From: JBALVT01 sp965262875
GTDB lineage: Bacteria; Pseudomonadota; Gammaproteobacteria; Pseudomonadales; Halieaceae
Assembly: GCA_965262875.1 (NCBI GenBank)
Contig: OZ253569.1
Location: 3,534,001 to 3,598,000, forward strand
Direction of reading: 5' to 3'
DNA length: 64,000 nt
The notes under the pieces were generated by a model. It saw only the letters and a list, made by a program, of their open reading frames with translations. It made no database searches and had not been told where the DNA came from. The number at the start of each line of letters is the position of its first letter. Within the stretch, counting starts at the first letter, position 1. The position numbers and the translations under genes were made by a program. Below are positions 1-8,632 of this stretch, one piece after another.

Positions 1-1203
1 CAGTACGTTAATCTGGTCGCCTTCAAATCCTTTGAGATAACTTTTGTTCAATCGATGATCCGACTTCAGGTGGCCGATCACCGGCTCTATGCCAGCCCGC
101 TTTCTAAAACGTTTCCGCATCAGCACCTGGTAGGCACTATCCGTATCCCGAGTACCTGTGCTGGGCATTATGATCCGCGTGTCATTGATCTTTTTCTTCC
201 CTTTGTAACCCCGATCACATAAGCCAACGGCCGGTTTCAGTTTGTTAAGCCGCTTCAATTGCAACAGCACCTCCGGCAGCGTATGACCATCAAATTTGTT
301 CGTATCAAAGGCCATGGCACCAACAATGATTTTTGAATCCCGAGTTGTCGTGATAGAAACCTTGGTGCCAAATTCATAGCGCTTATGCTCTTTGCCTTTA
401 CTCATGCAGTAGACATGGGGTTCGTGCAAGCTGTACAGCTTGTTCGTATCCCCTCGCTTCTGGTTCAGTCCACGATGGAATAGTGCAAAGTCCTCTGCCA
501 GCTTTTCCAGAATGTCGAGTGGCAGTTTACGCTCCAATTCCCGCACTAAACGACCGGCAATGGTCTTTAGCCGCTTAACGGCTTTGCGGGCCTTGGCACG
601 GTTCCTGGGATGTCCCGCAAAACGACATTCCAGTTTTCTTTGCTTAATTTCCTTGGCATAACTGCGGCGAAGTGTTATCCCTTCTTTCCTGGCCAATTTC
701 AGGCAACGAACAATAATCTTTCGGTACAACTTTGCATCGGTGGGAAAGGTGATGTTTTTTTCCTGTACTGTGGTGTCAATACAGACTTCCTCTTCGACCG
801 CTTTCTCACCATGAATGGTGATAGAGGATGCCAATATTTTTTCAAATCCCTTTTCGCCGACTCGCTTGCGGAAGTACACCAGATCGGATGGGTCACAAGG
901 GAATGACCACTGGAATTCAACCTCCCCGCAAAATGCCTGGTAATACGGGTTTTGTACCCAGTGTTGCACGATAACCTCGTCGCTGACATTTTCCATATGC
1001 TTGAGAATAGATAAACCCACCATCAAGCGTACGGGTTTGGCAGGCCTGCCAGTTGCCGCATACAAGGGAGCGAACTCCGATTCAAAAAAGTCCCAGGGTA
1101 TGGTTCGCGCAAGATGTAACAGAGGGTGTTTCGGATTGAGTTGATCCATCAACCCAGCAGCCATAAAACTCATTTGATGGTGATCGGGGGAAGAATCTTT
1201 CAT
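1..1203 (-). CDS. IS5-like DDE transposase, 3' end outside window
   Basis: The start codon is at 1203 and the stop lies beyond the window edge. The full protein, seen in copy 3, is 446 residues. It has an N-terminal DUF772-type domain and a C-terminal DDE nuclease domain. The first Asp is probably in CIDTT and the second region in GLCDRGYKG. The last acidic residue is in RAGIEPVIGHLKSDHR. Unlike copy 2, this copy lacks the 5-base frameshifting insertion after the CIDTT codons, so the visible part is intact. It catalyses cut-and-paste movement of the element. Confidence 0.88.
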   Translation of the reverse strand, partial: MKDSSPDHHQMSFMAAGLMDQLNPKHPLLHLARTIPWDFFESEFAPLYAATGRPAKPVRLMVGLSILKHMENVSDEVIVQHWVQNPYYQAFCGEVEFQWSFPCDPSDLVYFRKRVGEKGFEKILASSITIHGEKAVEEEVCIDTTVQEKNITFPTDAKLYRKIIVRCLKLARKEGITLRRSYAKEIKQRKLECRFAGHPRNRAKARKAVKRLKTIAGRLVRELERKLPLDILEKLAEDFALFHRGLNQKRGDTNKLYSLHEPHVYCMSKGKEHKRYEFGTKVSITTTRDSKIIVGAMAFDTNKFDGHTLPEVLLQLKRLNKLKPAVGLCDRGYKGKKKINDTRIIMPSTGTRDTDSAYQVLMRKRFRKRAGIEPVIGHLKSDHRLNKSYLKGFEGDQINVL

Positions 1204-1326
1204 CGAGAGCCACCTTTGTTTCGACCGGATTAAGTGCCAAATAGGCTTGAAACTGGTCGAAATTATCTCACAAATACCCAGTATTATCTAATACAATCAA
1301 CATGTTAAGCGTTTTTCAGGGTCGAC
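1..1326 (-). mobile_element. IS5-like element, copy 1 (cut by window edge)
   Basis: This is near-identical to the complete element at 45774-47254; window base 1 corresponds to base 45929 of that copy. The visible terminal repeat is GTCGACCCTGAAAAA (read inward from 1326), the same as on copies 2 and 3. The other end lies outside the window, so its target duplication cannot be checked. Three copies in 64 kb with almost no divergence indicate recent activity. Confidence 0.9.
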
Positions 1327-1451
1327 TACTTAATATATCAACCCTAAAGTTCCTCGCTTTCGAACCGGGTGATTTGTTTGGTATTCAGGTAATTGCTCAG
1401 GCCGATCCTACAGTGACAAAGAATACCGTCACACGCTCTTTAACCCGAGCG

Positions 1452-2201
1452 CTAAAAAGGGTGCCTTTTGGGACAAAAAAAGGCATCACCGACATTGAAC
1501 CACTGCTCTGCGCCGGCCTCATCCTTCAGGTAAATTGATCCGGCCTGTACATACGCAAATCCGTTGTAAGGAAAGGTTTGCGCTTCACCCTCGTAGGCCA
1601 GGCTAGTCCAGGTGCCCGCTACAAACTTCCCCATGGTGTCTGTATAGCAAATATTTTCTTCTACCATCGCGCCAGCAGTTAGTGCGAAGGCCCCCGTATC
1701 TTTTACGACCGTCATCGGAGCATCGGCCCTAGGAACCACAATCCCCTCATGGGCGGGTGTGTCAGGGATGGGTTCGTCTGGATGTTCGGAAATAACGTAG
1801 AACTTCCTCAGATACCCCCTCTGATGCCATTGGCAGTTGTATCCCTTGGGAATGATGAACGCTTCGCCGCCCCGGGCTATTTCAATTGCACCGGTTTTGT
1901 TGTTTCGGATTTCCGCCCCACCCTCAATGGGCCACATAAATTCATCACAGGCATAGGGGGCGGCCACTTCTATCATGTCATCGGTATCCCAGACACCCAC
2001 ATAAAGGCCTAGTTCTTCGTCTTCGTAATATTCGTGGCTGTGTTGCGTGGGCAGCTCTGATGCAAACATGTCTGGCGTTAGTTCATCCGGTGTTTCGCCA
2101 AAACCTTCCGGGCTTGTACTCAGGCGGATAATGGCTTCTTTTGTGATATTACAGACTCCGGTTTTACTCAAGTATTTTCCCTTTCGTCCAGAAACTCGCA
2201 T
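1452..2201 (-). CDS. Bicupin protein (DUF861 / cupin_3-like)
   Basis: Two cupin modules are visible. The first follows the segment ELGLYVGVWDT and has the pattern DEFMWPIEGG...GEAFIIPKGYNCQWHQ. The second spans GTWTSLAYEGEAQTFPYNGFAY to the C-terminal FFCPKRHPF. This matches the (S)-ureidoglycine aminohydrolase/EutQ-like cupin_3 group, whose members are small metal-binding or sugar-binding enzymes; the substrate cannot be told. The start is uncertain. The ATG at 2201 is used, and a TTG at 2174 behind AGGGAAAATAC is also good. The frame stays open to 2246, inside the truncated peptidase gene upstream, so the two genes were probably joined by a deletion and the promoter may be lost. Confidence 0.7.
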   Translation of the reverse strand: MRVSGRKGKYLSKTGVCNITKEAIIRLSTSPEGFGETPDELTPDMFASELPTQHSHEYYEDEELGLYVGVWDTDDMIEVAAPYACDEFMWPIEGGAEIRNNKTGAIEIARGGEAFIIPKGYNCQWHQRGYLRKFYVISEHPDEPIPDTPAHEGIVVPRADAPMTVVKDTGAFALTAGAMVEENICYTDTMGKFVAGTWTSLAYEGEAQTFPYNGFAYVQAGSIYLKDEAGAEQWFNVGDAFFCPKRHPF

Positions 2202-2226
2202 GCAAGTTATGGTTGCAGCTTCGGTT

Positions 2227-2685
2227 TTAAACCGGAATACCCCCAAAGGGTTGGGGTGCGGGTTTGCACAGTGCCATTTTACCGCCCATGGGGCCTGTAC
2301 CCACCATGCCTGTTATTGTTGAATCTGGCTTTCCGCACTCGAATTCGGCGTTAAATGCAGCGGGGAGCAGGTAGACACCCTTCAGATTGAAGTAATGCCA
2401 TTTTGGGAAGGACCAAACCGGTATGATTGCGCTCGCGGCCACCAGTAGCCTGTCCTCATCGGTGACCGGGAACTGCCCGGCTGCCACTGCTGTGGTTTCC
2501 AAAAACAGCCAGATTCGCTGGTGAAAGAGAGTTTTATCCTGCTCGCTTAGGCCTCTGTAGAAATTGACGTGTTCGACGAGAAAGCTTGACCAGGAAGATT
2601 GCCAGTGGAATTCCCTGTTCTGCTCTTCGAGGCCAAGCAGGCTTCGCAGTCTCAACAGCATTTTCCGAAACATAATCTTTCGCAT
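2227..2685 (-). pseudogene. Truncated MtfA-like (peptidase M90 family) gene
   Basis: The first 140 or so residues match the N-terminal half of M90/MtfA zinc peptidases: a short basic start, HVNFYRGLSEQDKTLFHQRIWLFLE, then TDEDRLLVAASAIIPVW and a GMVGTGPMGGKM segment. Family members are about 250-270 residues and carry the catalytic HEFxH motif shortly after this point. Here the frame runs into unrelated codons after KPA and stops, so the zinc site is missing. The break coincides with the start of the cupin gene and looks like a deletion junction. It is non-functional as a peptidase. Confidence 0.7.
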
Positions 2686-2846
2686 GTCCTATTCGGCAGA
2701 AATGCGCAGCATCTCCAGGAAACATTGCGCTGGGCTAGCTATTGTATAAGATTTACCTCTAAACGATATCTAAATTGGACACTCAACTGCTGTCGAGATC
2801 GTAGGTGATACCTGTCATCATATTGGCGCTGACTAAATAGGAAAAG

Positions 2847-3320
2847 ATGATGAATACTTCAGTTGTGAAGCAATCAGGCCAATGCGAGTGTGGTGAGAAC
2901 AAGTTTGAAATAGCGGGCGAGCCTCTGTTTCGTGCTATTTGCCACTGCGAAATTTGTCAGGAATTCAATGATGCACCCTTCGCCGATATCACGCTTTACC
3001 GAACCAAAGACGTTGATCTGCCTGAAGAAAATAAAATTGAATACAAAGCTTATACCAATCCGCCGATGGCGCAGCGCGGAAAGTGCACGGTCTGTAATAA
3101 ACCGGCCATCGAGTTTTTGAAAATACCAGTGATGCCGGGGCTGACTATTGTTCCAAGCAAAAACCTATCAAGTACCGACACTTTGCCTGCGCCATCCTTC
3201 CATGTTTTTTATCATCGCCGAAAACAGGACGCGGAAGACAGTTTGCCCAAGTACAGCGGCTACGTAAAAAGTCAGCTCGGTTTTATAGTGAAGTTAATTG
3301 GGGCTCTGATCCGTAGTTAA
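2847..3320 (+). CDS. GFA-family (CENP-V/Gfa domain) zinc protein
   Basis: A 157-residue protein of the glutathione-dependent formaldehyde-activating enzyme (GFA) fold. Zinc ligands are visible as CECG near residue 13, CHCEICQ near 32-38 and CTVC near 80-83, spaced as in the family. Family members bind zinc and some bind glutathione, but true formaldehyde activity is shown for few, so substrate is not assigned. GGAAAAG precedes the ATG-ATG start. The last 27 bases overlap convergently with the DoxX gene on the other strand. Confidence 0.82.
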   Translation: MMNTSVVKQSGQCECGENKFEIAGEPLFRAICHCEICQEFNDAPFADITLYRTKDVDLPEENKIEYKAYTNPPMAQRGKCTVCNKPAIEFLKIPVMPGLTIVPSKNLSSTDTLPAPSFHVFYHRRKQDAEDSLPKYSGYVKSQLGFIVKLIGALIRS

Positions 3321-3704
3321 CGCGCTGTTTGCACGATCACCTGTTCGGGTGCTGGCCCATATGGTCCACAGCAAAACAAGCTGAAGCAGCAATCTGACGC
3401 TGAGGAACGTTGTGGGCACATCCGGAAATAATTCGGGGTTCAGCCACATGTGTACGTTGGCTGGGGTCACACAAACGACCAACAACAACAATCCATTGCC
3501 TGCCCACTGTCGCAAGGCTGGAATTAGAATTCCCAAGGCCCCGAGTATTTCGAATATCCCGCTAATGTAGACCAGCTCCAGGTGCCAGCCTATCCAGGGT
3601 GGTATTATGGACACGTAGAAGTCCGGGTTGGTAAAGTGGGTAATGCCGCCGCCCATAAAAAATACAAACACTATGGTTAGGCCGAAGTTTTTCCAACTGA
3701 GCAT
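3294..3704 (-). CDS. DoxX-family integral membrane protein
   Basis: A 136-residue hydrophobic protein with about four predicted membrane helices: residues 7-27, around 45-64 (ELVYISGIFEILGALGILIP), 70-85 and 100-117. The GGGITHFTNPDFYVSIIPPWI segment after helix 1 and the E-x2-GALGI helix are typical of the DoxX/DoxD-like superfamily. These are inner-membrane proteins of unclear biochemical role. It lies 16 bases downstream of the thioesterase gene on the same strand and probably shares its transcript. Confidence 0.75.
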   Translation of the reverse strand: MLSWKNFGLTIVFVFFMGGGITHFTNPDFYVSIIPPWIGWHLELVYISGIFEILGALGILIPALRQWAGNGLLLLVVCVTPANVHMWLNPELFPDVPTTFLSVRLLLQLVLLWTIWASTRTGDRANSALTTDQSPN

Positions 3705-3720
3705 CGTCTATTCCTGTTTT

Positions 3721-4077
3721 TTAGTTTTTTATTGCTATTTTTTGCCCGTCTTCATCCAGGCACACAAAGGTAATATGAGTATCAAATAGCACCTTGCGAT
3801 TCTCTCGCCCATAGCGTTCACCAAACACCTGAACATTATAGGTTACCGAGGTAGTTCCAATGCGGGTTTGCTCGCATTGAAAGCACAGGATTTGACCTTT
3901 TTCGATTTGATGGCGAAAGGTCACCTCGTCCAAACCCACAGTCACGAATTTTCGTTCTGGTAGATCCAGACTCACCCGTATATAGGCAATTTCATCCACC
4001 CACTTGAGCAGGTTTCCTCCAAAGAGGAAACCGTAGTCATTCAGGTGTTCGGGTAATACGATTTTGTAGTGGTGCAT
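3721..4077 (-). CDS. Hotdog-fold acyl-CoA thioesterase (YciA/BACH-type)
   Basis: A 118-residue single-hotdog protein. The N-terminus MHHYKIVLPEHLNDYGFLFGGNLLKWVDEIAYI matches the acyl-CoA thioesterase signature, in which the Asn and the GGxLLxWVDE helix carry the catalytic region. The rest, VTVGLDEVTFRHQIEKGQIL, is the conserved strand pair. It hydrolyses acyl-CoA to free acid and CoA in the cytoplasm; chain-length preference is not readable. Slightly shorter than typical (about 130-160 residues) but apparently complete. First gene of a two-gene unit with the DoxX gene. Confidence 0.82.
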   Translation of the reverse strand: MHHYKIVLPEHLNDYGFLFGGNLLKWVDEIAYIRVSLDLPERKFVTVGLDEVTFRHQIEKGQILCFQCEQTRIGTTSVTYNVQVFGERYGRENRKVLFDTHITFVCLDEDGQKIAIKN

Positions 4078-4130
4078 GGATTAATAGCCAGCAATTCTCA
4101 AGGCCCCATGCTAACAATCTAACTCGCAAA

Positions 4131-4895
4131 TTACGATGTTGTGCGCTGCACATTGGTATACCGAATATACGTCAGGCCCACGAGTAATAGTAAAAGTGTG
4201 CTTGGCGCAGGAACAGTAGTCGAGTAGGGCGACACAACATCATTAAACGATGTCCCGATAACAAGATTATCAACACGGATACTTTCGTTCAGGTTTGAGT
4301 CCGATTGGCGCAGAGCAAACTGCGAAATCTGGCCGGCCGGGCCAGCGATGTGATCACCCGCAATAAAAATATCTGTGGAGACTGTAGCGTCGATCCATAA
4401 CAGGGCCTGGTTGACGATCTGGTCATATTTTACGATGGCACGATACGTTGCCCCAAAGAATAAATCCATAGCCCAGGTTGAATCTGCGACTGAACTATCT
4501 GTGGCCAGTCCCAGGGAATAGTCGCCACCGCCGGGAGCAGATACAACATCCAGGCGCGCGGCAAAGTTGCTTCCGGCATCCTTGAAGTGAGCAAAGTATT
4601 CGTTGTCAGAACCGATAATTGCTGAGGCAGCGTTTACCGTAAAATCCAACCCGTAGAAGATATCGCCGACCAGTGATGCAAAGGAAAGGTGAGCATCTTC
4701 CGAGGGCGCGCCATGTTGCACCGTGGCCTGTCCGCCGGAAATGACTAGATCTCCTGCGTTACCACTGTGAGTTTCCCAGCCTCCATTGGGCACCAGGCTA
4801 CCATCGGTATAATCAAAGTTATCAAATGCGATTATGCCAGCGGCAGCTTGGCTCGATAGGACGACCACACAGCATAATTTTATACTAAAGCTCAC
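4131..4895 (-). pseudogene. PEP-CTERM protein gene, 5' end severed by nested IS elements
   Basis: The encoded protein has a signal peptide (SIKLCCVVVLSSQAAAG), a beta-rich secreted domain, and a C-terminal sorting tail: VPAPSTLLLLLVGLTYIR followed by basic residues. This is a PEP-CTERM-like exosortase signal in which PEP is replaced by PAP. The native start is not here. Removing one copy of the 9-base duplication ACTAAAGCT (4884-4892 and 9501-9509) joins this frame to a GTG at 9524 preceded by AGGAG, giving MKSIFSFSIKL. The current in-frame GTG at 4895 is supplied by the end of the inserted IS4 remnant and has no ribosome site. No exosortase gene is in the window. Confidence 0.75.
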
Positions 4896-4950
4896 TACTT
4901 GAGAGTACCGAGTTCTGCGCTCTGTTTTATTTGCTGTTTAGCGAAACCAG

Positions 4951-5214
4951 TCAAGCGGCAGCTCCGCAACATTTCTTGTATTTCTTCCCGCTTCCGCAGA
5001 CACACCGTTCATTTCGCCCGATCTTTGCGGCTTCATGATGGATGGGAGGCGATAGCTTTCTTTCCAGGTCCGTTAGATCCTCTTCCTTGTCCGGTTCAAA
5101 CCCCAAAATAAAATGCCAGCCGTTTTCATGACAGGTATTGGCGATCATATCGACTTTTGAGTCATCGGCAACTCTTAAAATCAATGGGTTCTTTTTACTG
5201 CCCAGTTTGGCCAC
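4951..5214 (-). CDS. SEC-C motif protein (PBPRA1643-like)
   Basis: An 87-residue protein beginning MAKLGSKKNPLILRV and ending in a textbook SEC-C zinc motif, RNERCVCGSGKKYKKCC, near residues 67-83. The size and layout match the PBPRA1643-type SWIM/SEC-C metal-binding family. SEC-C motifs bind zinc and mediate protein or nucleic-acid contacts; no enzymatic role is known for this small family. It lies between the terminal repeat of the surrounding IS and the DUF6788 gene, so it moves with that element. Whether it helps transposition or is cargo cannot be told. Confidence 0.85.
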   Translation of the reverse strand: MAKLGSKKNPLILRVADDSKVDMIANTCHENGWHFILGFEPDKEEDLTDLERKLSPPIHHEAAKIGRNERCVCGSGKKYKKCCGAAA

Positions 5215-5242
5215 GATTTTTGCTTGCTTCCCGTTGTAATCA

Positions 5243-5554
5243 CTACGCTTGCTTGAGTTTCATTGATAACTTTGAGTGCTCAATACTCAGCGCCACCCAT
5301 TGTGCATTGAGCTTCTTGAACCGTTTATAGTTACTTATCTGGCCGCGTATATCGCCCACAAATTCCTTGCGAATATACTCCGTCCGGCTCTTCATATCCA
5401 GTGTATAGCTGACCTGATAATAAGGCCCAGTCTGACTCTCCCGGTCCTTGTATTGCTTCGTCAACGATCCAGGGCGCATAGCGCCCAGTAATGCTATGTC
5501 ACCTTTGATCTTTGTCATACGCCGTTCAATTTGTGCGAGCCTTTTCTTTGTCAT
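5243..5554 (-). CDS. DUF6788-like protein
   Basis: A 103-residue basic protein with a coiled-coil-prone N-terminus (KRLAQIERRMTKIKGDIALLG), then MRPGSLTKQY and a C-terminal KEFVGDIRGQISNYKRFKKLNAQWVALSIEHS segment. This pattern is the DUF6788 family, which is often found beside transposase genes. Its function is unknown. It is transcribed away from the transposase gene, and the 48-base gap between their starts contains a palindrome. Transposition regulator or helper is a reasonable guess from position only. Confidence 0.7.
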   Translation of the reverse strand: MTKKRLAQIERRMTKIKGDIALLGAMRPGSLTKQYKDRESQTGPYYQVSYTLDMKSRTEYIRKEFVGDIRGQISNYKRFKKLNAQWVALSIEHSKLSMKLKQA

Positions 5555-5558
5555 TGAT

Positions 5559-5576
5559 ATAGCATATACATGCTAT
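5559..5576. promoter_or_regulatory. Palindrome in the divergent promoter region of the passenger IS
   Basis: The 18-base sequence ATAGCATATACATGCTAT is a near-perfect inverted repeat (ATAGCAT/ATGCTAT). It lies between the divergent starts of the DUF6788 gene (5554) and the transposase gene (5603). Its position suits an operator controlling both, possibly bound by one of the element's own proteins. That role is inferred from position. Confidence 0.45.
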
Positions 5577-5602
5577 GTTAGTTTGTCAAAAGGACACTGT
5601 CT

Positions 5603-7000
5603 ATGCTGTGGATCTATTGGTGGGATGCAATCATTTATCTTCGCCCGGCTTGCGCTCGTACCCGGACATTTATGTGGTTCGCCGTCTGTGTGGCGGGATT
5701 GACGGTTCGTACCGAACGAATGGGGGTGACGAGTATTGTCCGGGCGCTGGGGTTACAGGGGCGGTTTTATGACAACTTGCTGGATAACTTCCACAGCACC
5801 GGCATTAAGTTGGACTCAATGACGGTATTGTGGTCTCAACTTGTACTTCGACTGTTCCCTGGTCTGGTTCGAGTGAATGGCCGACTCGTGTTGGTGGGGG
5901 ACGGCATTAAGGTCTCCAAACAGGGCAAAAAGATGCCTGCTGTGAAGCTGCTACATCAGGAATCCGAGTCAAATACCAAAGCGGAGTACATCATGGGACA
6001 CTCCTTTCAGGCCGTCTCTATTCTTTCTCGTGCCGCCAATAGCGTGTTCGCTGTGCCGCTTGCCGCGAGGATTCATGAGGGGACCGTGTTATCGAATCGT
6101 GACCGGCGTACCCTGCTCGACAAAATGATCAGTCTACTGGCGATAGTCAGTATTCAGGAGCCGTATTATTTTGTCGCCGACGCCTATTATGCCAGCCAGA
6201 AAGTCGTTAATGGGCTTTTGAATGAGGGGAATCATTTGGTCACCCGCGCCAGATCAAATGCGGTTGCCTACCAGCTGCATCATCAGCAACAGCCGAAAAA
6301 AAGAGGGCGGCCACGTAAGTATGGTGACAAGGTAAAACCAAGATCACTGTTTGGGTTGGTCGCATTGATGGAGGAGGCTCAAAGCCCTGTCTATGGCGAA
6401 AAAAACGTAGCTATCCGATACGCAGTCCATGATTTATTATGGAGACCGACCGGCAGTATTGTTCGGTTTGTCATTGTCGTTCACCCAACGAGGGGACGCT
6501 GTATACTCATGTCTACTGATACGTCATTATCGGCCCTCGATATCATTCACCTCTACGGTCTGCGATTTAAAATAGAGCATGCCTTCAAGCAGGCGGTTCA
6601 TGTTATCGGTTCTTTTTCATACCATTTCTGGATGAGCGTAATGAAGCCATTGGAGCGACGCAATGGTAATCAGCACCTTCACCGGGAATCAAAAAAATAT
6701 CGCGATGGCGTCAAGCGAAAACTGAAGGCTTATCACGTCTTTGTACACGCGGGGATTGTTGCTCAAGGGCTACTTCATTACCTGGCATCTTGCCACACTC
6801 GGCTAGTCTGGAACTCTTTTGGCTCCTGGCTTCGAACGATCCGGCCCGGTCTAGCTCCGTCCGAGTTGGTGGTTGCCACTGCGCTACGCAGCAGCCTCCC
6901 GCATTTTCTCCTGGATACGGATTCTCGTACAAACTTCGCGAAATTCATCACGCAACGGCAAGACCTTGATAGAATGGCGCTATTTAGGCTTGTGTCATGA
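5603..7000 (+). CDS. DDE transposase of the passenger-carrying IS
   Basis: An intact 465-residue transposase. The probable first catalytic Asp is in VLVGDGIKVSKQGKKMP (about residue 100) and the second in YYFVADAYYAS. The acidic third residue is in LRFKIEHAFKQA. A QPKKRGRPRKYG segment resembles one in the IS701-like transposases at 17816 and 44840, so they are distant relatives. AAGGA precedes the ATG. It should act on the 12-base inverted repeats at 4903-4914 and 7005-7016. Confidence 0.85.
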   Translation: MLWIYWWDAIIYLRPACARTRTFMWFAVCVAGLTVRTERMGVTSIVRALGLQGRFYDNLLDNFHSTGIKLDSMTVLWSQLVLRLFPGLVRVNGRLVLVGDGIKVSKQGKKMPAVKLLHQESESNTKAEYIMGHSFQAVSILSRAANSVFAVPLAARIHEGTVLSNRDRRTLLDKMISLLAIVSIQEPYYFVADAYYASQKVVNGLLNEGNHLVTRARSNAVAYQLHHQQQPKKRGRPRKYGDKVKPRSLFGLVALMEEAQSPVYGEKNVAIRYAVHDLLWRPTGSIVRFVIVVHPTRGRCILMSTDTSLSALDIIHLYGLRFKIEHAFKQAVHVIGSFSYHFWMSVMKPLERRNGNQHLHRESKKYRDGVKRKLKAYHVFVHAGIVAQGLLHYLASCHTRLVWNSFGSWLRTIRPGLAPSELVVATALRSSLPHFLLDTDSRTNFAKFITQRQDLDRMALFRLVS

Positions 7001-7029
7001 GGCTAACTCGGTACTCATGAGCTCACTAG

Positions 7030-8629
7030 CAGCCTGTCGGACTTAACCCAACAACGTCATTATGAGATAATGTGGTCACACTGAAAAGTAACCGGGAATA
7101 AGTGATGGCCAATTTTGTCAACGTTGATCGAGAGACGGACTATCTATTCCCTCCCTCTATGTCGGACTGGTTACCTGAACACCACCTGGCACGGTTTGTC
7201 GCGGAGGTCGTTGATCAGCTCGATCTGTCTGAGCTCACCCGTCAATATGCCGGGCGTGGATCAAAGGCGCACCATCCAGCGGTCCTACTGAGTTTGCTGA
7301 TCTACGGTTACGCCACCGGTGTGTTTTCCAGCCGTAAGATTGAGCGAGCCACCCACGACTCCATTGCGTTTCGCTACCTGGCGGCCAACACGCATCCGGA
7401 TCACGACACTATAGCGACCTTTCGACGCCGTTTTTTGCCTCAGCTTGAAGCACTTTTTGTTCAGGTCTTGTTGCTGGCGCGTGAAATGAAGCTCATGAAG
7501 CTTGGGCGTATCGCCCTGGATGGCACCAAGATCAAGGCGAATGCCAGCAAGCATAAGGCGCTTTCTTATGGCCACTTAAAGAAAATCGAAGCACAGCTCA
7601 AGACAGAAGTCAGCGCTCTCACTGCACAGGCAGAGGCGGCAGATCAAACGCCGGTAGCGGATGGCATGGACATTCCCGCGGAGATTTCCCGGCGCGAAAC
7701 ACGACTTGAGGCACTGGCTGCGGCCAAAGTAAAAATTGAAGAACGGGCGCAGGAGCGTTTTGCGCGTGAACAAGCCGAATACCAACAAAAACAAACCAAA
7801 CGCCAAGCTCAGAGGGATACTGGAAAAAAGCCCCGGGGCCGGGAGCCTAAGCCACCGCTTCCCGGCCCTCGAGATAAAGACCAGATGAATTTGACCGATG
7901 AAGAGTCGCGTATCATGCCGGTATCTGGCGGCGGCTTTGAGCAGTGCTACAACGCCCAGGCCAGTGTTGACACCGATACAATGCTCGTCGTCAGTACACA
8001 CATGACACAGGCCCCGAACGACAAACAACAAATAAAGCCGGCCCTGACAAAGCTGAATACCCTGCCTGAAGAACTGGGCAAGGTGACCGACCTGCTGGCC
8101 GATACAGGCTATTTTAGCGGTGATAATGTAAAGGCTTGCGTAGAGGATAATATCCAGCCTTTACTGGCAGTAGCGCGTGACCACCATCACCCGTGCGTTT
8201 TTGATCGGTTTGCCCCTGACGCCCCCACTCCGATAACGGATGATCAGGTGAGGCTCATGAAACATCAACTGACGACCCAATCCGGTCGAGCGCTGTACGC
8301 ATTAAGAAAGCAAACGGTAGAGCCAGTGTTCGGCATCATCAAACACGTTATGGGGTTGAGGCAGTTCTCGATGCGAGGTTTGGACAAGGTTGCGGGCGAA
8401 TGGACGCTGGCGACACTGGCATGGAATGTAAAGCGTATGAATGTGCTGAGAATGGCATAATTAAGCGGTCATTTGCCGCATAAATGCCCATTACAGGGCT
8501 GGATAAAGTCGTGATGAAGGTTGACGTGGCTGCCCTGGGACAATCACATCTTCTGCGTGGTGTCCTGACAGCCCTGTAGCACGCTGGAGTATTAAATCGT
8601 GCCCGTCAGGAGCTGAGTCCGACAAACTG
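7030..8629 (+). mobile_element. IS1182-family element
   Basis: A 1600-bp element flanked by CTAG on both sides (7026-7029 and 8630-8633). Its ends are imperfect inverted repeats: CAGCCTGTCGGACTT at the left and the complement of CAGTTTGTCGGACTC at the right. The left CTAG overlaps the target duplication of the neighbouring passenger IS. The right CTAG continues into the terminal repeat of the IS4 remnant, so this element inserted into that repeat. Confidence 0.85.
7105..8460 (+). CDS. IS1182-family transposase
   Basis: A complete 451-residue transposase. The N-terminal DUF772-type domain (HHLARFVAEVVDQLDLSEL...HPAVLLSLLIYGYATGVFSSRKIE) is followed by the first catalytic Asp in RIALDGTKIKANAS. 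A charged coiled-coil insertion (residues 165-260, many Glu/Lys/Gln) is characteristic of the family. The second Asp lies in LADTGYFSGDN and the Glu in KQTVEPVFGIIK. ATG at 7105 is preferred over the GTG one codon earlier. Confidence 0.88.
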   Translation: MANFVNVDRETDYLFPPSMSDWLPEHHLARFVAEVVDQLDLSELTRQYAGRGSKAHHPAVLLSLLIYGYATGVFSSRKIERATHDSIAFRYLAANTHPDHDTIATFRRRFLPQLEALFVQVLLLAREMKLMKLGRIALDGTKIKANASKHKALSYGHLKKIEAQLKTEVSALTAQAEAADQTPVADGMDIPAEISRRETRLEALAAAKVKIEERAQERFAREQAEYQQKQTKRQAQRDTGKKPRGREPKPPLPGPRDKDQMNLTDEESRIMPVSGGGFEQCYNAQASVDTDTMLVVSTHMTQAPNDKQQIKPALTKLNTLPEELGKVTDLLADTGYFSGDNVKACVEDNIQPLLAVARDHHHPCVFDRFAPDAPTPITDDQVRLMKHQLTTQSGRALYALRKQTVEPVFGIIKHVMGLRQFSMRGLDKVAGEWTLATLAWNVKRMNVLRMA

Positions 8630-8632
8630 CTA

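Larger units (their letters stand above)
4898..7020 (+). mobile_element. IS element with SEC-C and DUF6788 passenger genes
   Basis: Bounded by an 8-base target duplication GCTCACTA (4890-4897 and 7021-7028). A 12-base inverted repeat lies 4-5 bases inside each end: GAGTACCGAGTT at 4903-4914 and its complement at 7005-7016. The 2123-bp element carries three open genes: SEC-C protein and DUF6788 protein on the minus strand, and a transposase on the plus strand. All look intact. It sits inside the left terminal repeat of an IS4-family remnant. Confidence 0.85.
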
